From Arachis hypogaea (lineage: Eukaryota > Streptophyta > Magnoliopsida > Fabales > Fabaceae): DNA of 64,000 bases. The position numbers and the translations under genes are program-made. Below the pieces are notes generated by a model. That model did no database searches and was not told where the DNA came from. It saw only the letters and a program-made list of their open reading frames with translations. Below, in pieces: positions 22,153-32,954 of the stretch (its first letter is position 1; each line of letters opens with the position of its first letter). The stretch spans positions 86,551,671 through 86,615,670 of the forward strand of contig NC_092053.1 in the NCBI RefSeq assembly GCF_003086295.3. Reading direction: 5' to 3'.

Positions 22153-22190
22153 CAACACCAAACTTAAATTGTTGCTTGTCCCCAAGCAAC
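22153..22190 (-). promoter_or_regulatory. D stem-loop and pre-LTR tract
   Basis: On the minus strand GTTGCTTG, loop GGGA, CAAGCAAC (22171-22190), then AATTTAAGTTTGGTGTTG and the LTR start at 22152. The stem is 8 bp. The outermost pair is G-C here and C-G in H. Confidence 0.8.
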
Positions 22191-23271
22191 TAAAAACAAA
22201 ATAGGATAAAAAGAAGAGAATATACAATAAATTTCGAAAACATCTATGAAGATCAGTCTTAATTAGATGAGCGGGGCTATTAGCTTTTTGCTTCTGAACA
22301 GTTTTGGCATCTCACTTTATCCCTTGAAGTTCAGAATGATTAGCTTCTATAGGAACTCAGAATTCAGATAGTGTTATTAATTCTACTAGTTTAGTATGTT
22401 GATTCTTGAACACAGCTACTTTATGAGTCTTGGCCGTGACCCTAAGCATTTTGTTTTCCAGTATTACCACCGGATACATAAATGCCACAGACACATAACT
22501 GGGTGAACCTTTTCAGATTGTGACTCAGCTTTGCTAGAGACCCCAATTAGAGGTGTCCAGAGCTCTTAAGCACACTCTTTTTTGCTTTTGGACCACGACT
22601 TTAACCGCTCAGTCTCAAACTTTTTACTTGACATCTTCACGCCACAAGCACATGGTTAGGGACAGCTTGGTTTAGTCGCTCAGGCCAGGATTTTATTCCT
22701 GTGGGCCCTCCTATCCACTGATGCTCAAAGCCTTGGATCCTTTTTATTTTACCCTTACCTTTTGGTTTAAAGGGCTATTGGCTTTTTCTGCTTGCTTTTT
22801 CTTTTTTTTTTGCCTCTTTTTTTTTCTTCGCATATATATTTTTTCTGCAAGCTTTTCACTGCTTTTTTCTTGCTTCAAGAATCAATTTTTTTATTTTTCA
22901 GATTATCAATAGCATTTCTCCTTTTTTCATCATTCTTTCAAGAGCCAACAATTTTAACATTCATGAACAACAAATTCAAAAATATGCACTGTTCAAGCAT
23001 TCATTCAGAAAAACAAAAAGTATTGCCACCACATCTAAATAATTAATCTGTCTTAAAATTCGAAATTCATGTACTTCTTTTTCTTTTTGCAATTAAAAAC
23101 ACTTTTTATTTAAGAAAGGTGATGGATTTATAGGACATTCATAGCTTTAAGGCATAGACACTTAGACACTAATGATCATGTAATAAAGACACAAACATAG
23201 ATAGAACATAAAGCATTAGGAACAAAAAACAGAAAAAAAAAAGAACAAGGAAATTAAAGAATGGGTCCACC
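22191..23271 (-). other. 3' noncoding interior of D
   Basis: Aligns with F 57466-58570 and J 5860-6447. It contains the GAGCGGTTAAAGTC and GGACACCTCTAATTGGGG words and low-complexity A-rich runs near 22790-22880. No ORF in it is conserved. Confidence 0.7.
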
Positions 23272-24423
23272 TTACTGATGGCGGCTTGTTCTTCCTGTTG
23301 AAGGTCCAATGGAACGCTTGAGCTCGTCAATGTCTCTTCCTTGCCTTTGTTGCTCCTTCCTCATGGCTCTTTGGTCTTCTCTAATTTCATGGAGGAGGAT
23401 GGAATGCTCTTGGTGCTCCACCCTTAGTTGTCCCATGTTGGAACTTAATTCTCCTAGGGAGGTGTTAATTTGCTCCCAATAGTTTTGTGGAGGAAAATAC
23501 ATCCCTTGAGGCATCTCAGAGATTTCATGATGAGGAATTTCCTCATGCTTTTGTCTATGAGTGGGCTCTCTTGTTTACTCCATCCTTTTCTTAGTGATGG
23601 GCTTGTCTTCATCAATGAGGATGTCTTCCTCTATGTCAATTCCAGCTGAATTGCAGAGGTGACAAATGAGATGAGAGAAGGCTAACCTTGCCAAAGTAGA
23701 GAAATTGTCCGCCACCATGTAGAGTTCTAGGGATATAATCTCATGAACTTCTACTTCCTCTCCAATCATGATGCTATGGATCATGATAGCCCGGTCTATA
23801 GTAGCTTCAGACCTGTTGCTAGTAGGAATGATTGATCGTTGGATGAACTCCAACCATCCCCTAGCCACGGGCTTGAGGTCGTGCCTTCTTACTTGAACCG
23901 GCTTCCCTCTTGAATCTCTCTTCCATTGAGTGCCCTCTTCACAAATGTCTATGAGGACTTGGTCCAACCTTTGATCAAAGTTGACCCTTCTAGTGTAGGG
24001 GCGTGCATCTCCTTACATCATGGGCAAGTTGAATGCCAACCTTACATTTTTCGGACTGAAATCTAAGCATTTCCCCCGGACCATTGTAAGCCAATTCTTT
24101 AGGTTCGGGTTCACACTTTGATCATGGTTCTTGGTGATCCATGCATTGGCATAAAACTCTTGAACCATTAAGATTCCGACTTGTTGAATGGGGTTGGTGA
24201 GAACTAACCAACCTCTTCTTCGAATCTCATGTCGGATCTCCGGATATTCACCCTTTTTGAGTTTGAAAGGGACCTCAGGGATCACCTTCTTCTTGGCCAC
24301 AACTTCATAGAAGTGGTCTTGATGCACCCTTGAGATGAATCTCTCCATCTCCCATGACTCGGAGATGGAAGCTTTTGCCTTCCCTTTCCTCTTTCTTGAG
24401 GTTTCTCCGGCCTTTGGTGCCAT
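23272..24423 (-). pseudogene. D third ORF: plant transposon-associated domain protein with coiled-coil tail
   Basis: From ATG 24423 one frame of 383 codons, interrupted by two TAA stops (24013-24015 and 23575-23577). It starts MAPKAGETSRKRKGKAKAS (basic, nuclear-signal-like). The core is FISRVHQDHFYEVVAKKKVIPEVPF, RRRGWLVLTNPIQQVGILMVQEFYANAW and VRGKCLDFSPKNVRLAFNLP, which I recognise as the domain annotated as 'putative plant transposon protein' (PF20167-like, from memory). The last 80 residues form a coiled coil (EIREDQRAMRKEQQRQGRDIDELK). Its role is unknown. F retains only the two ends of this ORF. The second stop is CAA in F, so it arose by C-to-T change. Confidence 0.8.
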
Positions 24424-24459
24424 AAATGGTTATGGAAAAACAAAAAGTAACGCTTTTTA

Positions 24460-24497
24460 CCACACCAAACATAGAAGGTTTACTCGTCCTCGAGCAA
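24460..24497 (-). promoter_or_regulatory. Internal copy of the stem-loop and tract motif before the D third ORF
   Basis: On the minus strand TTGCTCG, loop AGGA, CGAGTAA (one G-U-type pair), then a TATGTTTGGTGTGG motif, 37 nt before ATG 24423. It mirrors the pre-LTR module. F has the same arrangement at 56963-56999. Confidence 0.65.
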
Positions 24498-24930
24498 AAG
24501 AAGAAAGAAAAGAGTAGAAGAAGAAAATGGAGGATATGTAAGGGGTTTTGTGGTTCGGCCGAGAAGTAGTGTGTATGATGTGTAAAAATGAATGAGTGAA
24601 GATGGGTTTATACAGGAGTGGAGAGAGGGGTAGGGTTCGGCCATGTATGGGTGGGTTTGGGAGGGAAAGTGGTTTGAATTTGAATGGTGAGGTAGGTGGG
24701 GTTTTATGATGGATGGATGTGGATTGGTGAAGAGATTATGGAGAAGAGGGTAGGATTTGATAGGTGAGGGGATTTTTTGGGGAAGAGGTATTCAGGTGAT
24801 TGGTGAAGGATATTTGGGGAATGTATGAAGAAGAGAGAGAGGATGAGGTAGGTGGGGATCCTGTGGGATCCACAGATCCCGAGGTGTCAAGGATTTCTCA
24901 TCCCTGCACCATGTTGGCGTGTAAACACCC
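24498..24930 (-). other. Noncoding purine/pyrimidine-skewed spacer of D
   Basis: G-rich on the plus strand (GGTGGG, GAGAGGG words) and correspondingly CCCACC-rich on the element's sense strand. It aligns with F 56740-56960, including the GGATCCCCACC-type words. No ORF is supported. Confidence 0.55.
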
Positions 24931-24939
24931 CCTTGATTG

Positions 24940-25155
24940 CTAATCCTGGCGTTAAACGCCAGGTTGCTGCCCATTTCAGGCGTTTAACGCCAGCTTTTCT
25001 CCCCTTTCTGGCATTTAAACGCCATCTTTTCTCCCTTTTCTGGCGTTAAACAGTAGTCTGGTGCCCATTTCTGGCATTAAACGCCCAGAATGGTGCCAGA
25101 CTAGGCGTTTAACGCCCATTCTGCTACCCTTACTGGCGTTTAAACGCTAGTAAGT
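24940..25155 (-). repeat. 31-bp-phased palindrome array downstream of D protease
   Basis: Seven GGCGTTTAACGCC-type words have GCGTT-equivalent positions at 24949, 24980, 25011, 25043, 25074, 25105 and 25136. The spacings are 31, 31, 32, 31, 31, 31. Copies vary between GGCGTT and GGCATT, while the spacer sequences vary more. Confidence 0.88.
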
Positions 25156-25288
25156 TTCTCCTCCAAGGTGTGCTATTTTTAATACTATTTTTCATTCTAT
25201 TTTTGCTTTTTCAGTTATTTTTGTGGCTTCACATGATCATCAACCTACAGAAAATATAAAATAACAATAAGAAATAGATGTAATAAAA

Positions 25289-25304
25289 TTGGGTTGCCTC
25301 CCAA
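25289..25304 (-). promoter_or_regulatory. Post-ORF stem-loop of D
   Basis: TTGGG/CCCAA with loop AGGCAA on the minus strand, in the context AAGTGCTTGTTGGG, 50 bp after the gag-protease frame. Conserved with F, G and H, and in structure with A. Confidence 0.75.
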
Positions 25305-25353
25305 CAAGCACTTCTTTAATGTCAATAGCTTGACAGTGGGCTCTCATGGAGCC

Positions 25354-27631
25354 TCACAGATACTCAGAGCATGATGATGGCCTCCCAACACCAAACTTAG
25401 AGTTTGAATGTGGGGGCTCTATTTGACTCTGCATTGAGAGAAGCTTTTCATGCTTCCTCTCCATGGTTACAGAGGGAGATCCTTGAGCTTTAAACACAAG
25501 GGAGTCATCATTCACTTCAAGGACCAATTCTCCTCTGTCAACATCAATCACAGCTTTTGTTGTGGCTAGGAAGCGTCTACCAAGGATGATGGATTCATCC
25601 ATACACTTCCCAGTGTCTAGAATTATGAAATCAGCAGGGATGTAGTAGCCTTCAACCTTTACCAAGACATCCTCTACAAGTCCATAAGCCTATTTTCTTG
25701 AATTGTCTGCCATCTCTAGTGAGATTTTTGTAGCTTGTACCTCAAGGATCCCTAGCTTCTCCATTATAGAGAGTGGCATGAGGTTTATACTTGACCCCAG
25801 GTCACACAGAGCCTTCTCAAAGATCGTGGTGCCTATGGTACAAGGTATTGAGAACTTTCCAGGATCCTGTCTCTTCTGAGGTAATCTCTGCCTAGTCAAG
25901 TCATTAAGTTCTTTAGTGACCAAGGGGGGTTCATCCTCCCAAGTCTCATTACAAAATAACTTGGCATTTAGCTTCATGATTGCTCCAAGGTACTTAGCAA
26001 CTTGCTCTTCAGTAACATCTTCATCCTTTTCAGAGGAAGAATACTCATCAGAGCTCATGAATGGCAGAAGTAAATTCAATGAAATCTCTATGTCTCAGTG
26101 GGAGCCTCAGATTCCCATGGTTCCTCATTAGGGAACTCCTTGGAGGCCAGTGGACGTCCATTGAGGTCTTCCTGAGTGGAAATAACTGCCTTTTCTTCCT
26201 CTCCAGGTTCGGCCGTGTGGGTTATGTTGATGGCCTTGCACTCTCTTTTTGGGTTCTCTTCTGTATTACTTGGGAGAGTACTAGGAGGGAGTTCAGTAAT
26301 TTTCTTACTCAGTTGACCCACTTGTGCCTCTAAATTTCTAATGGAGGACCTTGTTTCAGTCATGAAACTTTGAGTGGTTTTAATTAGATCAGAGACTATG
26401 GTTGCTAAGTCAGAGTGGCTCTGCTTAGAATTCTCTGTCTGTTGCTGAGAAGATGATGGAAAAGTTTTGCTATTGCTAAACCTATTTCTTCCACCATTAC
26501 TGTTGTTGAAGCCTTGTTGAGGCCTCTATTGGTCCTTCCATGAGAGATTTGGATGATTTTCCCATGAAGGATTATAGGTGTTTCCATAGGGTTCTCCCAT
26601 GTAATTCACCTTTTCCATTGCTGGGTTCTCAGGATCATAAGCTTCTTTTTCAGATGAAGCTTCTTTGGTACTGCCTGTTGCTGCTTGCATTCCAGATAGA
26701 CTCTGAGAAATCATATTGACTTGCTGAGTCAATATTCTGAGCCAATATGGCATTCAGAGTATCAATCCCAAGAACTCCTTTCTTCTGATTTGTCTCATTA
26801 TTCACAGGATTCCTTTCAGAAGTGTACATGAATTGGTTATTTGCAACCATCTCAATGAGTTCCTGAGCTTCTGTAGGCGTCTTCTTCAGATGAAGAGATC
26901 CTCCAGCAGAGCTGTCCAATGACATCTTGGACAGTTCAGACAGACCATCATAGAAGATACCTATGATGCTCCATTCTGAAAGCATGTCAGAAGGACACCT
27001 TTCTAATCAGTTGCTTGTATCTTTCCCAAGCCTCATAGAGGGATTCACCTTCCTTTTGTCTGAAGGTCTGGACTTCCACTCTAAGCTTACTCAATTTTTG
27101 AGGTGGAAAGAATTTGGCCAGAAAAGCACTGACCAGCTTTTCCCAAGAGTTTAGGCTTTCCTTAGGTTGTGAATCCAACCATATTCTAGCTCTGTCTCTT
27201 ATAGCAAAGGGAAAAAGCATAAGCCTATAGACCTCGGGATCAACCCCATTGGTCTTGACAGTGTCACAGATTTGCAAGAATTCAGCTAAGAACTGATGAG
27301 GATCTTCCAATGAAAGTCCATGAAACTTGCAATTCTGTTACATTAGAGAAACTAATTGAGGCTTAAGCTCAAAGTTGTTTGCTCCAATGGCAGGAATTGA
27401 GATGCTTCTTCCATAGAAATTGGAAGTTGGTGTAGTGAAATCACCAAGCACCTTCCTTGGATTGTTGTTATTGTTGTTATTTTCGGCTGCCATGTCTTCT
27501 TCTTGTTTGAAAATTTATGTTAGGTCCTCTACAGAGAGTTGTGCTTTAGCTTCTCTTAGCTTTCTCTTTAAGGTCCTTTTAGGTTCAGGATCAGCTTAAA
27601 CAAGAATGCCTTTGTCCTTGCTCCTGCTCAT
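25354..27631 (-). pseudogene. D gag-protease
   Basis: From ATG 27631 (MSRSKDKGIL) the frame matches the F gag-protease but has at least three early stops, frameshifts near 26990 and 26740, and a TAG near 25690. The gag core is ICDTVKTNGVDPEVYRLMLFPFAIRDRARIWLDSQPKESLNSWEKLVSAFLAKFFPPQKL, with a QKEGESLYEAWERYKQL signature as in Athila gag. A Gln/Asn-rich region follows, then RNLEAQVGQLSKKI, then protease with FEKALCDLGSSINLMPLS and SIILGRRFLATTKAVIDV. Athila-type proteases use the D-L-G active site. The frame ends NSKFGVGRPSSCSEYL at 25354. It cannot be translated as a whole. Confidence 0.88.
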
Positions 27632-28315
27632 ATGAAAGAGAGGAGAAGAAAGTATGGAATCCTCTATGTCACAGTATAGAGATTCCTTGAGGTGTCAGAG
27701 GAAAAGAAGAATAGAAGGAGAATGTAGAGATGAGAATTCGAACTTATAGAGAGAGAGTCCGAATTATTGATAGTGGAGGAGTGTTAGTTCTTAAATAGAA
27801 GAATGTGAAAAGAGGGGAAGAATTTTCGAAATTAAATTTAAAAAGATTTTGAAATAATTAAAAGAAATTTTAAAAAAATTGATTGATGATTTTCGAAAAT
27901 AAAAATTGAGAAAGTAATTAAGTGATTTTGAAAAAGATTTTGAAATTTGAAATAAAAAAGATATGATTGAAATAATTTTTGAAAAAGATGTGATTGAGAA
28001 GATATGATTGAAAATCAATTTAAAAAAAGAAGTTTTTAAAATTAAAGTTGATTACTTGACTAACAAAAAATTAAAAGATATGATTCTAGAATTTAAAATT
28101 TGATCATTTCTTAATAGGCAAGTAACAACTTGAAAATTTTGAATTAAATCATTAATTGTAGCAAGGATTTTCGAAAATAAAATAAGAAAAAATGGAAAGG
28201 ATTTAATTTTGAAAAGATATGATTGAAAAGATATAACTTAAAAAAGATTTGATTTTGAAAAATTATGAAAATTTAAAAAATATTTGATTTAAAAACAAAA
28301 TCTTCCCTCTTGTGC
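27632..28315 (-). other. AT-rich leader of D next to gag
   Basis: Repeated GAAATT/GATTTTGAAAA words and low complexity. It aligns in character with F 53080-53900. No ORF is supported. Confidence 0.55.
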
Positions 28316-28470
28316 CATCCTGGCGTTAAACGCCCAGAATGGTATCCATTCTGGCGTTTAACGCCCAAAATACTACCCTTTTGGGTGTTTAACGCCCAGC
28401 CAAGTACCCTGGCTGGCTTTTAAATGCCAGTTTTCCTTCCTCACTGGGCGTTTTGAACGCCCAGCTTTTT
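28316..28470 (-). repeat. 31-bp-phased palindrome array in the D leader
   Basis: Five GGCGTTTAACGCCC-type words, positions 28323, 28354, 28385, 28416 and 28448, spacings 31, 31, 31, 32. It lies between the PBS and gag. F has no array in this place, so D carries an extra one. Confidence 0.85.
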
Positions 28471-29380
28471 CTCTGTAATTCCTCTACTGAATGTTCTGAA
28501 TCTTCAATTCTCTGTATTAATAACTTGAAAAGACACAATTTTGAAATTTTTTTTTGAATTTTTAATGACGAAAAACAACAAAATAAAACTAATCATGTAA
28601 AACTAAGATCAAATAAACAATGCATGCAGGACACCAAACTTAGAAATTTTTATATTAGATACACTAACAAATTGAGAATGCATATGAAAAATAACAAAAC
28701 ACACAAAACAAGAGAAATTAAAGATCAGAGCAAGGAAATCATCAAGAACAACTTGAAGATTAATAAAGAACAAAATTCATACATTCGAAAAATGTAGGGA
28801 ATTAAATAAAATATGCAGGACACCAAACTTAAAAATTGACACTAGACTTAAACAAGAAACACAAATTATTTTTGGTTTTATGATTTTATTAATTTTTTTT
28901 TGCAATTTTTCGAAAATTAATTTGGAAAAAGAAAAATAAGGATTTCAAAATTTTTAACAAGAATTCCAGGAATCATGCAATGCTAGTCTAAAACTCCGGT
29001 CCAGGAATTAAACATGGCTTACTAGCCAGCCAAGCATTCAGTGAAATTAAGCTTCGGTCCAAAACACTAGACATGGCCAATGGCCAGCCAAGCTTTAGCA
29101 GATCATTACTTTCAACAGCAAGATTGATAGAAATCAACAAGCTCTTGTGATGATAAGTTGAAACCTCGGTCCAAAAATTTAGACATGGTTTCACAACCAG
29201 CCAGACTTCAACAGATCATCATGAAACTCTAGAATTCATTCTTAAAAACTCTGAAGAACAGAATAGAAATATTTTTCTTTTGAAATTTTTTCGAAAATAA
29301 AAAGTAAAAAGCTTAAACATAAAATAAAATTACCTAATCTGAGGAACAAGATGAACCGTCAGTTGTCCAAACTCGAACAA
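28471..29380 (-). other. Leader of D between PBS and array
   Basis: AT-rich noncoding sequence. GACACCAAACTTA, the complement of the pre-LTR motif, occurs near 28631 and 28810, sense-oriented for D. Repeated CCGGTCCA-type and GACATGG words lie at 28995-29195, with counterparts in the F leader (52370-52500). Confidence 0.55.
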
Positions 29381-29398
29381 TCCCCGGCAACGGCACCA
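29381..29398 (-). promoter_or_regulatory. PBS of D
   Basis: On the minus strand TGGTGCCGTTGCCGGGGA, one mismatch to the tRNA-Asp complement (C to T at a CpG), six bases after the LTR end. Confidence 0.9.
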
Positions 29399-29404
29399 AA
29401 AACT

Positions 29405-30908
29405 TGGTGCACGAAATTGTGATCATCAATGGCGCCAACAACTTGGTACACACAATTGTAATCTCAATTCTTTGTCACAACACCGCACAACTAACCAGCA
29501 AGTGCACTGGGTCGTCCAAGTAATAAACCTTACGTGAGTAAGGGTCGATCCCACGGAGATTATCGGCTTAAAGCAAGCTATGGTCATCTTGTAAATCTCA
29601 GTCAGGCGGATTCAAATGGTTATGGAGAATCGATAATTAAAATATGAATAAAATATAAAATAAGATAGAGATACTTATGTAATTCATTGGTGAGAATTTC
29701 AGATAAGCGTATGAAGATGCTTTGTTCCTTCTGAACTTCTGCTTTCCTATTGCCTTCATCCAATCATTCATACTCCTTTCCATGGCAAGTTTTATGTTGG
29801 GTTTTACCGTTGTCAATGGCTACCTCCCATCCTCTCAGTGAAAAAGGTCCAAATGCGTTGTCACCACACGGCTAATCATCTATCGGTTCTTGATCATGTT
29901 GGAATGGGATCCATTGATCCTTTTGCGTCTGTCACTACGCCCAACACTCGCGAGTTTGAAGCTCGTCACAGTCATTCCTTGCCAGATCCTACTCGGAATA
30001 CCACAGACAAGGTTTAGACTTTCTGGATCTTAGGAATGGCCGCCAATAGTTCTAGCCTATACCACGAAGGTTCTAATCTGAGATTAGAAACCCAAGAGAT
30101 ACATATTCAAGCTTATTTGCATGTAGAACGGAAGTGGTTGTCAGGCACGTGCTCATAGGTGAGAATGATGATGAGTGTCACATAATCATCACATTCATCA
30201 TGTTCTTGGGCATAAGAACAAAAGGTCTAGGCATGGCCGAATAGCCAGCCTCCCAAAGAGGGTTCAATCATCAAAACATGATTAAAAGATAGATTAAAAG
30301 ATAAAAATACAATAGCAAAAGGTCCTATTTATAGAAAACTAGTAGCCTAGGGTTTATAGAAATAGGTAATTAATGCAGAAATATTCTTCCGGGCCCACTT
30401 GGTGTGTGCTTGGGCTGAGCATTAAAGCTTTCACGTGTAGAGACTTTTCTTGGAGTTAAACGCCAGCTTTGGTGCCAGTTTGGGCATTTAACTCCAGCTT
30501 TTATGCCAGTTCTGGCGTTTTGACGCCAGAAATTTTATGCTGACTTGGAATGCCGGTTTGGGCCATCAAATCTCAAGCAAAGTATGGACTATTATATATT
30601 GCTGGAAAGCCCAGGATGTCTACTTTCCAACGCAATTGAGAGCGCGCCAAATGGGCTTCGAGTGCAGGGAGGTCAGAATCCAATAGCATCTGCAGTCCTT
30701 TTTCAGCCTCTGAATCAGATTTTTGCTCAGGTCCCTCAATTTCAGCCAGAAAATACCTGAAATCATAGAAAAACACAAAAAATCATAGTAAAGACCAGAA
30801 ATGTGATTTTTATTTAAAAACTAATAAAAATATAATAAAAACTAACTAAAATATACTAAAAACATACTAAAAACAATGCAAAAAAGCGTATAAATTATCC
30901 GGTCATCA
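29405..30908 (-). mobile_element. 5' LTR of D
   Basis: 1504 bp, matching 20502-22152 but lacking about 133 bp (counterpart 21309-21441) at 30210/30211 and about 20 bp near 30655. Its outer end reads GACCGGATAATTTATA, with one change in the usual GAGCGGATAA. It ends at the TSD CCCTA (30909). Confidence 0.93.
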
Positions 30909-31975
30909 CCCTACCCGCTCCCGAATATAGACACTCTAGTGGATGCCTCTTCCAGATACAAGTACCTCTCTTTCATGGATGTTTATTTGGGATACAACCA
31001 AAATCCAATGTATCCACCCGACCAAGAAAAGACCTCATTCCTAACTCCAAAGGCAAATTACTGTTACATAGACATGCCATTTGGACTCAAAAACGCAGGA
31101 GCTACATACCAAAGATTGATGAACAAAGTCTTTGCTGACCACATCGGGAAGCTAATGGAGGTTTATGTAGATGACATGCTGGTAAAAACACAAAGCGAGG
31201 AATTGTTGTTATCCGACCTCACTAAAGTGTTTGACACCATAAGAAAGCATGGCATGCGACTTAACCCCGCAAAGTGCACCTTCGCGGTAGAAGCCAGAAA
31301 ATTCTTGGGTTTCATGGTCACCCAAAGAGGAATCGAGGTGAAACTGGATAAATGCCAGGCTATACTCAACATGAAAATTCTGACCTGCGTCAAAGAGGTA
31401 CAACAGCTCAACGGAAGACTAGCAGCCCTATCCAGATTTCTAGCCGGATCAGCTATAAGATCTCTCCCTTTTTATGCAACATTAAGGAAGGAAAAGATGT
31501 TTGAATGGACTCCAGAGTGCGAACAAGCCTTCCAAGATTTCAGGAAATGTCTGGGGAAACCACCCATCCTTACCCGACCACGGGAAGGTGAAGAACTCAT
31601 AATATATCTCGCTGTAGGAAGTCAGACAATAGCATCGGCACTAATCAGAGAAGACGAAAGTGGCCAACAACCCATATACTTCATTAGTAAGGCTCTACAT
31701 GGGGCTGAAATAAACTATCAAAAGATAGAAAAATTTGCTTACGCCCTCATACTCACTTCTCGACTACTCCGCCCCTACTTCCAGGCTCACACTATCAGAG
31801 TACGCACCAACCAACCTATTAAACGCATCTTACAAAAAACAAATATGGATGGAAGAATCCTACAATGGGCAGTCGAGTTATCCAAGTTCAACCTCAAATA
31901 TGAAGCACAGACAGCTATTAAATCACAGTACCTGGCCGACTTCATCGCAGAGTATATTGACACCTCGGGTACCCC
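30909..31975 (+). pseudogene. C reverse transcriptase and first RNase H
   Basis: Continues RT from 20501. It contains PLPNIDTLVDASSRYKYLSF, YCYIDMPFGLKNAGATYQRLMNKVF and the catalytic YVDDMLVK, then LNPAKCTFAVEARKFLGFMV and the thumb. The Asp of the DVYLGYNQ motif is present. The first RNase H follows: REGEELIIYLAVGSQTIASALI, where the usual catalytic DAS is AVG, then HGAEINYQKIEKFAYALI. Loss of that Asp is common in the Tat lineage, which has a second RNase H. The frame is open for 370 codons (30939-32051) but leaves the true frame near 31970. Confidence 0.9.
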
Positions 31976-32460
31976 CTATAGAATGGAATCTATATGTAGA
32001 TGGCTCCTCAAACAAAACCGAGAGTGGCGCAGGCATAATTATAGAGAGTGACCAGGGGACCCAAATTGAGCTCTCTTTAAAGTTTGAGTTCTCTGCCTCA
32101 AATAATCAAGCTGAATACGAGGCACTATTGGCTGGTTTAAGGCTGGCTAAGAAGGTAGGAGTTCAAAAGCTTAAAATCTTTAGTATTCATAAGTAGTCAC
32201 CTAACAAATAGAAGGGAGTTACCAAGCTAAAGATCCCACCATGAAAAAAATACCTGGACAAAACCAGAAAATAGTTCGGACAATTCGGGGGATATGAGGT
32301 CCGACATATACCTCGGGAACATAATGTCCGAGCTGATGCACTTTCAAAACTAGCCATCACCAGACCAAGGGGAAATAATAGAAGCCTCATCCAAGAAATA
32401 CTGCAAAGCCCATCAATCTCGGAAGAAGAAAAGATCCTAACCATATCAGGTCAGGATCAA
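31976..32460 (+). pseudogene. C second (archaeal-type) RNase H
   Basis: After a 1-base shift near 31970 the frame reads IEWNLYVDGSSNKTESGAGIII (first catalytic Asp), SASNNQAEYEALLAGLRLA (catalytic Glu), then KLKIFS. There a frameshift removes the expected third Asp in a DSQ motif and a stop follows (TAG near 32194). FGGYEVRHIPREHNVRADALSKLAI lies further on in another frame. A second RNase H of this type defines the Tat/Ogre lineage of Ty3-gypsy elements. Confidence 0.87.
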
Positions 32461-32954
32461 GGATAGATGACTCTCATAATCAACTACCTCAAGTCTGAGA
32501 CATTTCCCACAGATAAAAAGGAGGCAAAAAGGCTAGTACGAGAAGCATAGTACTACACCATAGTGGGCAACATCCTATATAGGAGAGGGATTTCAACACC
32601 CCTCCTAAAATGTGTGCCGACCTCCAACACAGGGGAAGTCCTGGAAGAAGTACACAGTGGTATGTGTGGCAACCACCTTGGGGCGCGAGCTCTTTATAAG
32701 AAGGTACTCCGAGCCGGCTTTTACCGGCCGACCTTGCAAAAGGAAGCAACAGAGTTTGTCAAAAAAAAGCACCATGTTAGAAACACGCCAATTTCCATGT
32801 GGGACCACCTGAAGAGCTCATCTACGTTACATCACCCTAGCCATTCACAAAGTGGGGACTCGATCTCCTCGGACCCTTCCCCTAGGGTTCAGGGCAAGTC
32901 AAGTTCCTCATCGTAGGCATAGACTACTTCACGAAGTGGATTGAAGCAGAGCCA
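32461..32954 (+). pseudogene. C integrase, N-terminal part, cut by H
   Basis: Contains EEVHSGMCGNHLGARALYKKVLRAGFYRPTLQKEATEFVKK; the HH part of the HHCC zinc finger is visible but the CxxC part is replaced by KHHVRN. In another frame FTKWGLDLLGPFP gives the first catalytic Asp, followed by VKFLIVGIDYFTKWIEAEP. It is cut at 32954 by H (TSD AGCCA 32950-32954) and resumes at 41757. Confidence 0.87.

Larger units (their letters stand above)
20502..30908 (-). mobile_element. Element D: non-autonomous gag-pro LTR retrotransposon inserted in C
   Basis: Complete element in reverse orientation, bounded by TGGTGCACG (20502) and CTCATCA-like ends (30908), with perfect TSD CCCTA at 20497-20501 and 30909-30913. 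Order on the minus strand: 5' LTR, PBS, leader with palindrome array, gag-protease, post-ORF stem-loop, second palindrome array, third ORF, 3' noncoding, 3' LTR. There is no RT, RNase H or integrase. It resembles F closely and the FIDEL-like LTR class known from peanut; the name is from memory. Confidence 0.95.

Noticed and set aside
24940..25155. Regular short palindromic repeats with variable spacers, superficially like a CRISPR array
   Set aside because: The repeats lie inside a plant LTR retrotransposon, the repeat words are short and degenerate, spacers are only ~14 bp and partly alike, and no cas genes exist nearby.
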